A stretch of DNA of 20,505 nt from Physocladia obscura (taxonomy: Eukaryota; Chytridiomycota; Chytridiomycetes; Chytridiales; Chytriomycetaceae): contig JADGJH010000350.1 in NCBI GenBank assembly GCA_027596945.1, forward strand, positions 1 through 20,505. Direction: 5' to 3'. Shown in pieces: positions 1-8,600 of this stretch. The first letter of the stretch is position 1, and each line of letters starts with the position of its first letter. The notes beneath the pieces were generated by a model, which worked only from the letters and a program-made list of their open reading frames with translations, did no database searches and was not told where the DNA came from. The translations under genes and the position numbers were made by a program.

Positions 1-968
1 TTTATATTTTGTATATATTTGTTTATTTATATTTTGTATGTAATTTTATTTATTTATTGGTTGTCTGTTTGCTTGGTTCTTTTTGATTATTCATGTTTTG
101 GTTTTTTTTTATTAATTTGTTTTGTTTTTTGTTGGGTTTTGGAATTAAAATAATAAATTGAAGATGTTCTGAAAAATGACATGTTGTTTGCAAGATGCAA
201 ACAGCTCTGTGAGGCCAGTGGTGCATCAAGCTCAACTGGTGTCTCTGCACCACCACAGGTCTTCCACCATGAGGGTGACACTTGGAGCTGCTGTCCTGGA
301 CTCACAGCAGCCCAAGGGGTAAGTGCCAACCTTTTCCTGACACCCCTTCCACCCCTGCCTTCCATGACACTTGGGACAAATCTAGTGATGCTGTGGAATG
401 AGTTAGTGAATATCCTACAGTAGTACACCATCTCTTGGAAGGCATATTTCCCAGAACTAGTGATGATTGGGCCAGCAAATATAAGCTTGCAAGTAAAAGT
501 ATACCACCATGTGGACAGGACACAGCTGGACAACCAGGGCAATGGGTGATGAGACAACTCTAGATGCATGCATTGACAGAGTGCAGCCTGGGTGTGAAGA
601 GATGGGTTCTTGTTGCTGGTCTTGTTGCTGGTGGTGCAAGAACAAAAAAGACTTGGTATCTTTATAGAAAAAAGATAAAACATTATGTGTGTATTTATTA
701 CCTGTTTTTGTTTATTCTATCTATTATATTTATTGCCAGAGTGTAAAGGACGCTACCTGGCTATTTTTGGGACCTAGCCAGGGTTCAGACATTTCCTGAG
801 CTCATTTTAGACCTATTCCCATTGCTTTGCTGTGGTGAGTTTCAATTAGTTGATGCAGATGTTGTAGCCTTAGACTGATGAACCAGCCTTGAATTGATGA
901 TCCAGCTTTGAGCTGTAGAGCTGGCTTTGTGCTGATGCCAAGCTTTGCTTTATGACCTTGCAGTTGCA
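1..968. other. CpG-free, AT-rich region without an intact gene
   Basis: No intact gene was found here. The first ~160 bases are almost pure T/A/G low-complexity sequence. From about 180 to 640 the base composition is richer and every CpG is missing, while TG and CA are common. A long open frame exists on the minus strand (683 to 87), but its peptide (rich in Ser, His and Cys, low-complexity tail) resembles no family I know. On the plus strand one frame between about 319 and 558 also reads like old coding sequence broken by a stop near 396. I see only one CpG in these bases (about 750). My best reading is decayed repeat or gene sequence. No function is assigned. Confidence 0.5.
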
Positions 969-1208
969 ATGAGGGAGGACAGGAAGAACCTAACAGTTGA
1001 ATTAGCCTAGCTACAGGAAATTCAATTACAGCCACCACCCAACAGTTGCAATCTATTTGAAGAATCCTTGGGGTCAATGCAGCAAATTTCATCAGTGCAA
1101 GAGTCTTTAAACATTGCAGAAAATATAATCAACAAGTTTGAAGAGTTTGTTGCAAAGAGTGAAAGGCCTCTGCTTATGCAATTTCCATTATTCACAGAGT
1201 CACTTTGA
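969..1208 (+). pseudogene. short decayed coding relic, coiled-coil-like
   Basis: Starting at the ATG at 969, one plus-strand frame stays open to a TGA at 1206-1208 except for a single TAG at 1008-1010. Bases 1011-1205 encode 65 codons with a helical, heptad-like pattern (SLGSMQQISSVQES, then NIINKFEEFVAKSE). I do not recognise the family. A transposon accessory or gag-like coiled coil would fit the neighbourhood, but this is inference from composition alone. CpG is absent throughout, as in the rest of the left end. Confidence 0.3.
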
Positions 1209-1622
1209 CACACAAAAAATGTTATATGTACTGTTGAGCAAGACCTTCAACCCCATTGGCCATCTGGAACTGAATTTTGTCCAGGATTGAGGATATTGAA
1301 AACCTTGACAACAATTATGGATCAGGGATGATGTTTCAGACATTAATAGCAAATAAATTTAATTCACTGTTTGGTTTCTTTATTGTTTGGCCATTTTTTT
1401 CTTGCAGAATATTGGACAAAAGTTATGTTAGATTTAGAAATAAAATTATGTTCTACAAGCTGTATACATTAAATAATATTTAATATAGAATTGGAAATAG
1501 AAAATTTGTTTATAGATAACTGTGAAAAAATATAAAGTCCATTTCTTTCATTCAAAAATTCAAGAAAGGTTAAATTTTCTAACTTCGTCTTTTATAATTT
1601 CTTTTTGCTAAAAACAAGTTTT
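1209..1622. other. AT-rich spacer, nothing recognised
   Basis: About 410 bases of AT-rich sequence with short runs of A and T and a single CpG. Short open frames occur by chance but none resembles a known protein. It lies just past the 3' end of the transposase relic and could hold the lost terminal inverted repeat of that element, but no convincing inverted repeat was visible by eye. Confidence 0.4.
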
Positions 1623-2643
1623 TTACTCAATATTTAGGCATAAAAATCGAGACACAAAATAGGATTTTAAACTAACTAAATTATACTTTATTGTGCTAAC
1701 TCCCACCAGTTCAAGTGAATTGACTTCTGCAGGATTCAACAAGTCATTGTTCTGAAAACTTGTAAGGGATTTTGCAATGGCCAAGTCACACTTTTTGATA
1801 GATGATGCTACCTCTTGATACCTTCTACAAATTTTTGCCTTCAGAATCCCAAATAATATTTTAATCAGATTGAAGAATGGGCAATATACAGGTAAAAAAA
1901 TATGAATAATTCCTGCAGAGCACAAATTCATGATTAACTGTGGACATTGGTGGATCCTCACTCTTTCCAGAATCCACACAGAATTATATTCAGGATACCT
2001 TTGTATTTTTCAATTTTGACTGCAAACAGCATTCTGCAAATTTGGCTTGCATGTAAGCTCCTTCAATTTTGAATTCCTTCAGATTTGAATGCTTCTTGAA
2101 GACCATTACATGGAAATTCAGAAAGCTGTTTGTAATTACCACAAAGAAACAACTTTTCTCTTTTGAGTGTGTAACCTTGTCTTTGCAGCATTAAACAATT
2201 ATCAAACAATATTTTCTCCAAGAATACAATAATATGTATTTTCTAATCAATTACATTAAATTCCATTTAAATCTCATTATTTTATTGTATTTAATACAGC
2301 AGTTTGCCTTTTGCTCCAAAACCTTCCAACTAAAACCTTCATTTTTCAAAATGCCATACATACACAACTTGCTGATCAACTGATAAAATTATTTCTTGAA
2401 TGCTTCCAGTGCTTCATCCAAAGAATAGAGTGTTTGCTCAATAAAGAAATTAATTAACCACATACAGTGCAGTGATGTGAACTTCTTATTGATAACCACT
2501 TGTGTCTTGAGCTCCAACATACTATTGTCATCATACTGATTAATCCAGTAAGTGATTGTTGGAACAGATTTGTAAAAAATTTGCTTGATTCAGCTCTTGG
2601 ACATTTGATGAAAATAATAATTAAACAGAGTATGTGCTCTCTG
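1623..2643 (-). mobile_element. decayed Tc1/mariner-like (DDE_3 type) transposase
   Basis: Translating the minus strand from 2643 gives successive fragments in the order expected of a Tc1-like transposase. A helix-turn-helix-like N-terminus (KSVPTITYWINQYD, within 2643-2389) is followed after a TAA at 2391-2389 by a second helical stretch (NEGFSWKVLEQKA). Next comes the first catalytic block (IVFLEKILFDN...RQGYTLKREKLF, 2230-2063), then EGAYMQAKFAECC in a shifted frame. The C-terminal block (WILERVRIH..., LPVYCPFFNLIKILFG, 1979-1623) closes it. Family members read FLDE, IMDN and NPIE at the three catalytic sites; here they are FLEK, ILER and NLIK. All three acidic residues are altered, and there are at least three stops and two frame changes, so the element is dead. 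Terminal inverted repeats were not found. Known: DDE_3 catalytic motifs. Inferred: family placement by eye. Confidence 0.82.
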
Positions 2644-2737
2644 ATGCTTGTTTGGACAATGTTTGGATGCAGAGAGCTTCCATTATTTTCATGCACTTTC
2701 TTCACATTTCCTTGCAAATTGGACATTCTCCAGAAAA

Positions 2738-2887
2738 ACAACAATATTTCCAAATTCTTTATTTGTGATTTTGTTGAAAGCCAAATTCTTTTGTTCTAAT
2801 TTGGGTGAGTGTTAAATTCTTTTTCTTATGATTTGAGTAAGTACCAAATTATTTTTTTGTATGATTGAGTCAGTAAATTACAAATTT
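2738..2887. repeat. degenerate tandem repeat, unit about 30-33 bp
   Basis: About five imperfect units lie head to tail: ~2738-2769, 2770-2799, 2800-2831, 2832-2864 and 2865-2887. The shared core is CAAATTCTTTTT followed by TTATGA and then TTTGAGTAAGT. Unit length drifts between 30 and 33 bases and substitutions are many, so this is an old minisatellite. It lies between the transposase relic and the WD40 pseudogene. No protein-level periodicity is evident. Confidence 0.55.
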
Positions 2888-3369
2888 AAAAATTGAAAAA
2901 ACCTTGATTAAAACTTGATTTCCCATCAAATCAGTGAAAATACTTATTTCATTACATCTAATAAGAAAAATAGTAAAAATTCCAAGTGAGCAAAGTTAAC
3001 ATGGAACAGCAAAGTGTCAATTCTTGAGCTGTGTTTTGCACTGGAAAAACTCATTCATATATGAGCAAAAGTGTGGTGAAAGAAAAGTTTATAATAAAGA
3101 ATTCTCAGTTTATTTGTTTTTCTTCTCAATTTATGGAGATTCAGATCAACTTCCAAAACAAATTAGAATAAAATTTTTAAATTGTGAAGGTAAAAATTTT
3201 ATGAGAAAAATTGTGAAAATAAAAAAAAGGTTCCCTGTTCTTCTACAAGCTGCTTTAATATTTTAAGCCTCAGATGCATTTTGGCATTTACAAGTTTAAT
3301 TAACACACTATTATCTTCATTACCACATTTTTCATCAATTGACTCTTAATAGAAAGCCACCTCTTTCAT
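2888..3369. other. AT-rich spacer, nothing recognised
   Basis: Roughly 480 bases of AT-rich sequence downstream (in transcription sense) of the WD40 pseudogene. A plus-strand open frame (about 3024-3266) encodes a Lys/Phe/Ile-rich peptide with no recognisable motif and is probably chance in AT-rich DNA. No CpG occurs here. No RNA gene or terminator was recognised. Confidence 0.4.
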
Positions 3370-4068
3370 TCACACAGGCATATAGCTTACCTCGAGTTTC
3401 TGCCTTATTCTATACCCTGGTGGTATCCAGAACAGGAATTCACAATTGACTCCACATAACCAATTCTTTTTAACAGCAATGAATTCACTGTTAACTGTCA
3501 CAGATGAGTCAAACTTGTATTGGGTGTCCATTGGTGGAAATTGTCCATCAGCCACTGAATTTTTCAAAAGAATACCAGTCTGTGCATCTCAGATTTTCAC
3601 AGTGTAGTCCCTTGATCCAGACACAACAAACTGCCCATCTGTGCTGATGACAACTGCATTCACTCCACTGTGGCAGTCAAGTGTTCTTTGTAGTGCACCA
3701 GTCTGTGCATCCCAGATTTTCACAATATTCTCAAAAGATCCAGACACAACAAACTGCCCATCTGTGCTGATGGAAACTGCCCTCACACTCTCAGTGTGGC
3801 CCTCAAGTGTTCTTTGCAGTGTACCAGTCTGTGCATCCCATTTTTTCACAGTCTTGTCCCAAGATCCAGACACAACAAACTGCCCATCTGTGCTGATGAC
3901 AACTGCACTCACTGATCCACTGTGGCCCTCAAGTGTCATTATGCAAGGAAGCCAGAGCTGGTTTTGTGGAGCAATAGTTGGGACTAGAATTTGGTCTGGC
4001 AGGAAGGGATAGTACCTCTTGTAAAATTCTGTTTGAGTTGGAGCCATGACAATAACAGTGTTATACAT
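3370..4068 (-). pseudogene. WD40-repeat C-terminal half of an NLR-like (NWD) gene, one in-frame stop
   Basis: From the ATG at 4068 the minus strand encodes a linker ([20 protein letters not shown]..., WLPCIM) and then three WD40 repeats: [12 protein letters not shown]...[21 protein letters not shown]...VKIWD and [11 protein letters not shown]...DYTVKI. The next codon, the conserved Trp of the WD dipeptide, is TGA (3591-3589). Beyond it the same frame continues for 72 codons, with DAQTG completing the repeat and a tail (NWLCGVN...LFWIPPGYR) typical of fungal NACHT/WD40 proteins, to a TGA at 3372-3370. Repeat 3 has lost one residue relative to repeat 2. The expected NACHT half is absent upstream, where the CpG-poor block ends. 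The linker and IPPxYR tail suggest a STAND/HET-E-like receptor relic; this is inference. An AG at 4070-4069 could be an old splice acceptor. It is either a pseudogene or, less likely, a readthrough gene. Confidence 0.8.
3581..3955 (-). repeat. three near-identical 126-bp WD40-coding units
   Basis: The units start at plus positions 3581, 3704 and 3830, with periods of 123 and 126 bases (one codon lost in the first). Blocks such as the one encoding [12 protein letters not shown] are almost base-for-base the same in all three units. Such high nucleotide identity between repeats is known for fungal NWD genes (HET-E type), where repeats are homogenised by unequal exchange. Confidence 0.8.
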
Positions 4069-4138
4069 CTGCAAAGCACTTGGTGAAGAGTGCCTGTTTG
4101 AAAAATAGATTACATATTCCTGCAATAATTTTTTTTTC

Positions 4139-4603
4139 AGCATGAATGACAGGTGGCGTTAGACTGTGCACATAGGCTAGGGCAGCAGCTATCTGCGCAC
4201 AAAACTGAAGCTGGGCTCTGAATAACGGCGGATCGTTGCTGTAGATACGATTGTCTAAACTGGTGGCCATTGTCTCCATGACAAGACATGGGTTGGACAC
4301 ACCATCTGCGCCATACGATCTACCCCACAAAGTAATAATATTTGGGTGCTTGAAGTTATGCCAGATTGTTCCCTCGCGCAGAATCTCCTGCTTCTGCAGC
4401 CCATTGATTGAACCTTGCAACAACGTTTTGACGGCGACGCGGTTCTGGCCATACATTCCGCCAACATCTTGACCGAACAAACCCGATCCAAGCTTGTCGG
4501 TTGCGTCGATTCGGAGCAGAGTGTGTCGGATAACCGGGATTGCTACAGGCGGCTCTGAAGTTGGAGACAATCTCGAGGGCGAAAGTGATCCAGAAGTGGT
4601 CAT
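4139..4603 (-). pseudogene. 5' fragment of a protein kinase gene (TKL-like), cut in the catalytic loop
   Basis: From the ATG at 4603 (MTTSGSLSPS) an open frame covers the N-lobe and part of the C-lobe of a protein kinase. It has a glycine loop (LGSGLFG, residues 38-44), the ATP lysine (VAVK, Lys59), a probable helix C Glu (~73) followed by HPNIITLWG, a hinge (CLVMETM) and helix E (AAALAYVHSL). Homology stops at PVIHA (residues 151-155), where HxDxKPxN should follow. The next bases are GA and a run of A, and the frame ends at 4061 with unrelated residues. The catalytic Asp, the DFG and all later subdomains are missing, so the fragment cannot phosphorylate. The loop style suggests the TKL group. 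The break coincides with the edge of the CpG-poor block. Upstream exons may exist (see 4944-5174). Confidence 0.78.
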
Positions 4604-4644
4604 TGTTTCTACAAAACAGGCGGATAAGTTGACCGAGTCCTTTT

Positions 4645-4669
4645 GCTCGCTCGCTCGCTCGCTCGCTCG
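4645..4669. repeat. (GCTC)6 tetranucleotide microsatellite
   Basis: Six tandem GCTC units just upstream of the kinase ATG on the minus strand, probably in an intron or 5' leader. A tract of this kind is likely length-polymorphic. Confidence 0.9.
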
Positions 4670-4755
4670 ATCTGCATTGAGAAGCTGAATGTGCGTGCAT
4701 CACCTCGTTATCGTTTTTTGGTTTGATTTGTTGAAAATAGAAAACATCAGCAACA

Positions 4756-4902
4756 TCAACATTGACGCGGTTGTGAGATTGGTGGTGTCGGCGACGAAGA
4801 TGACGAGGGTGGAGTCGCTGTGGGTGGAGACGGTGCTGGTGTTCGTGCGTGCGGCGGACCAGGAGATTGTGTGGGCGGTGGCGGTGCAGGAGAAGGCAGC
4901 AT
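4756..4902 (-). CDS. possible Pro-rich exon or small ORF
   Basis: A 48-codon minus-strand frame from the ATG at 4902 to the TGA at 4758-4756 is strongly biased to Pro, Ser, Thr and Ala (MLPSPAPPPPTQSPGPPHAR and so on). It lies ~150 bp upstream of the kinase start and could be a linker exon of the same gene. Other frames across these bases are also open, so the evidence is compositional only. Confidence 0.2.
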   Translation of the reverse strand: MLPSPAPPPPTQSPGPPHARTPAPSPPTATPPSSSSSPTPPISQPRQC

Positions 4903-4943
4903 GCAAAACAACCACAACAATAACCCGACTTATTCAATGACTC

Positions 4944-5174
4944 TTACTTCCTTTTTGCATCAAGATTAATTGAGAAGATACAAAATGTTCGAACTTTAAT
5001 AGTAGTGGCTCTAGATACACTTGAAGAGGGTAGTATACAAGTTGTTCCAGAAATTGAATTGAAGGCGACAAACATCAAATTATTCAGTAAGGTTTCATTC
5101 GTCAAGCTAACAGTGATAGAACATGCCTTGGGTATTGAAACTGGATAATTTGACTGGAATATGTTAGAATCGTT
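4944..5174 (-). other. possible upstream exon of the kinase gene (both strands open)
   Basis: On the minus strand a frame with no stop runs from 5174 to a TAA at 4946-4944 (~76 codons). It encodes a Ser/Thr/Asn-rich peptide (NYPVSIPKACSITVSLTNET...), ending at a good splice donor GTAAGAG (4947). It has no strong start codon and resembles part of an ectodomain. On the plus strand a frame from 4924 to a TAA at 5146-5148 is also open (LIEKIQNVRTLIVVALDTLE...), without an ATG at its start. Only one can be real. The donor and the downstream kinase favour the minus strand, but neither peptide matches a family I recognise and no acceptor joins it cleanly to the kinase frame. Confidence 0.25.
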
Positions 5175-5667
5175 TTATGATCCCTGTGTTGTGTGTTCAA
5201 TAAAGAGAAAAGATTGAGTTTTCATAAGCCATTCCTTAGAATTTAGACATCACAGGCTTAACTGTCCTATGGATCGAACTTACCTAAGGATTATGACAAA
5301 ATAAATAAATAAAAAGGTTTCTCATATCAAATAAATATAATCCAGCAAATAAAATTTAAGAACTGAATTAGACATGGCATTGTCTTTTATTGTATAGTGG
5401 TTTTCATTTTTTATTCAGATTTACTGTCAACCATATACCTGTGATATTCCAGTTTTGTGAGTAAAAAAGTTGTGCAATATATATGTTCAATGTATATTTC
5501 TAATTTGTAATGAACTTTCTTATGTGAGCAGATTTAGGTTTATTGGTGCTGTTGTAAAATTCTATTTTGGAACCAAATACCAACGCAATTGTAAAGCTTT
5601 CTTCAGCATTATGATTCAAAGAAAGAGTGTGAGAAGAAATGAAAAAAAAACCAATTGAAAAGAGCCT
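5175..5667. other. 3' flank of the chitin synthase gene
   Basis: About 490 AT-rich bases between the chitin synthase stop and the possible kinase exon. No gene was recognised. A plus-strand frame at 5470-5658 is short, Cys/Phe/Lys-rich and unconvincing. CpGs occur here at a normal low rate although the AT content is as high as in 1-4143, which is a useful internal control for the CpG observation. Confidence 0.5.
5539..5544 (-). terminator. candidate polyadenylation signal for the chitin synthase
   Basis: The minus strand carries AATAAA here, ~125 nt past the chitin synthase stop codon. Similar hexamers occur further on (near 5386 and 5407), so the assignment is tentative. Confidence 0.35.
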
Positions 5668-8600
5668 CTACAATGATTCTGAATCGGCACTTGATGTGCC
5701 CCCTGTGTTTTTGCCATTGTTAATTGCAGCATATGGATGAACAGCTGGAACGGTTACTCCAACAAGCATTGATGACATTTGGGAACCTCTTGATATCAAA
5801 AGATTCGGTGGTGGTCCTGGAAGACCAATTGGCATCACAAATCCAGGGGGCGGAGGGCCAGGAATAAGAGGAGTTCCAGAATGATAAGAGCCACGGTCAC
5901 CATCAGGGGTAAACATGGGTGGCATAACCAAGCCAGTTCCAGGAATCACAGGCACGAATGTTCCTCGGTTTGATTGAGATTCTGCAGAAACATTCATAAG
6001 CCTCGTCTGTCTTTTAATTTCATACAGTGCAGGATTTCTTTCATATTCAATCCGTTCATGCTCCATTCTTCTCACTTTCACCCATTCACTCCATCTCTTC
6101 ATATTAATTCCCTCACCCGTAAACTCTCCTTCGCGTCTTGAATGATCGTGCCCAATATCTTCACCAGCAACCCGTCTTGTAGCTCCCCATGAAAAATCAT
6201 CGAAGTGCCAAAATGCATAAACTGGAAGAGCGAAATTCCAGATTGGCAGAGAGCAAAGATAAATTATCATCCAAAAAATGTAGATTGGTCGATTAGCAGT
6301 CATCACAATCAAAACTGCGGGAAGACCGAGAACAAGTGCAAGAAGAATAAGCGGAAGCTCGGTATCGGCGCCAGTTTTCGTAATAGTCAAAATAAGAATC
6401 GTAATCGTAAATGTAATCGCAGCAGGTAGAACAACAGTTCCGACCAAGTTCATGAAAATAACAAACTGAATTGAATATTAAAATCTACGAATTAAGTTTT
6501 CATATAAAGAGTGGAGTAAGCTCTACAAACCTGCATTGAAATACAAAATGTTCCGCACATATCTCCCACTAACAAAAGTTCAAGTAAATTATGAATTGTG
6601 GAGTTGATCCATCTTCGTCTTTGTGACAGCAGAATTGGGAAAGTATCTGGAACAACAGTTTTACAAACAGCTGGAGGACAGAATACCAAACGACGTTTAG
6701 TGAAAGTTCGCAGCATAATTGTTGTCAAAAATCGATCTTCCCCCAAAAGGAGAAGGTTTTTCTTGTGGAGAGTATCAACAATATGTTCAGAATATTCTTC
6801 AACAATATCAGGATTCGCCAAAATTGGAACCCAATATCCATTCGGCCCTTTTGGTGTCTTGATGCGGTACATTGAGAAACATCCTGATAGTGAGAAGGAA
6901 AAAAAAATTATTGCTTCAACTTCAATTAGGCAATTCGATAAAACAAAGAGAAACCTGGAAGACAAGTGCATCCGCCAAATACTGACTCAAATGCTTTTGT
7001 CATATGATGCGAAATATAATATTCAAAAACCTGAAAATAAAAGTTAGAAAATAAGTCCAAAATTTCTATAAAAACACAAACTTGAATCATTGTAACCCAA
7101 GAATCCCACTTGTTGGAAATCTTAGTCTCTCCACAGAGTCCCATAACACGATCATCTTTCAACAAACATGCAATCATGTGACTCAACGAATCAGGAAAGA
7201 CTCTAGTATCAGCATCGACCATCAATAAAGCCTCGTACTTTTCCGGGTTGACTCCAGTAATGGTAAAAAGCTTGAAGAAAATGTCAAACTCCAGTTCCGT
7301 CATACGATCATCAAACATGACTTTTGCCAAAAAGTTCATGAGCAAAACTTGCGAATCGCGTTTTCCTCGGTTTCCAGGTTTAGCTGCAGGTTTCTTGGGA
7401 TTACGCTCCTCTTCATTTCCAACTTTCACAATCAGAATCATTGGCACACGACCTTGAGACCGTTTCTTGAGTGTCTTCATGTGTGCTGGTGTTTCATCAT
7501 CTCCACCAACTTCGTTCATTTCAATTGCTGTCGTATTTGTACTCCGTTTTCCGCCAGCAAATCTGGATTTTTTTGGCTTGGGCTCTTCGCGTTGCTTCGT
7601 AAGATCGTATTTATACCAACCAGCATATACTTTCGCGTAGTTTTTACGATTTGCTCCGTCCGCAATTGCAACATAGCTGTATGACCCTGGGCTTCCGCCT
7701 AGTCTCGGATCATCTTTGGGGAATCGTTCATCGACTTCAATCATATCGATCAAAATATCGGGCGTACTTTTATCGTTGTCACTACCTTTACAGATACCAT
7801 CCGCAATTACAAACAAACACTTGTGTGTTCCAGGATAATAAGAATGCGCAATCGAAGTAAGTGTGGCCTTGAGAGAATCGGCGCCTTCCGAATAGGCAGT
7901 TACTAGGCAAAGACAATGCATAAGGGTAGGGTCATGTAAAATTTCAGATGTTTGCGCGTCAAGTGCTGGCCCTTCGATTTCCATGAAACCAAATTGCGAG
8001 TTCCAGTTTCGTGATGGGTCGACTTCATCACGTTTCGTTTCGCGTGAGTATGCTGCTGAACGAGGGCCAGAGAATCCAGGTGTAGCAGGGAGAGGGCTAT
8101 TTCTGGAATTTTTGTAACTTTCAAGAGCAGCCAATTTGATGAAAGTACTGTTGCGATTGTTGGCATCCAAATTTTTATCTTCATCGTGCGATGATGCTGT
8201 GTGGATAGATCCAACAGGACCCATGGCTGCACCAAAAGCACCAACGTTTGGGTTGTATGGAGTAATTCCACCTTCAAAGTCAGGGCCTGGACGTCCTTGG
8301 AAACGAAGTTGTGGATACTGTTCGGACTCTGCACGGCGACCAAACTCGGCACGACGTCTTTTGAGATCTGCCATAGCCCGCTTATAGGCTTTGTTGTTAC
8401 CAAGTGTCCATCCAATAGCGTACTTGAAGTAAAGTGCCAAAACGAACTGAGCAAGTACAACCAACAAGATAATCAACAGAGATATCCAAACAACAGTAGT
8501 TGCAAACAAACAATTTGGAGTAACAGGATCGACAATGGCAATTTTGAGATAATCAGTAATACAGTATCCAGCTTCCATTGCACCAATGTTTGCAAAAGCG

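Noticed and set aside
87..683. 198-residue minus-strand open frame at the left end
   Set aside because: Its peptide has a low-complexity Lys/Asn/Gln tail and no family resemblance. It lies in CpG-depleted, decayed DNA where another frame also looks like old coding sequence.
3589..3591. Idea that TGA codes for Trp in this organism
   Set aside because: TGA is the terminal stop of SKA1 here, and Trp in the intact genes examined is TGG, so a nuclear code change is unsupported.
4061..4138. Tail of the kinase reading frame beyond the break
   Set aside because: Residues after VIHA do not resemble a kinase and come from CpG-poor sequence past the breakpoint, so they were left out of the gene.
4689..4940. 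83-codon plus-strand frame near the kinase start
   Set aside because: It overlaps several other open frames in a GC-rich low-complexity stretch and has no recognisable domain.
5470..5658. 62-codon plus-strand frame in the 3' flank of the chitin synthase
   Set aside because: Short, AT-rich, Cys/Phe/Lys-rich, no motif, likely chance.
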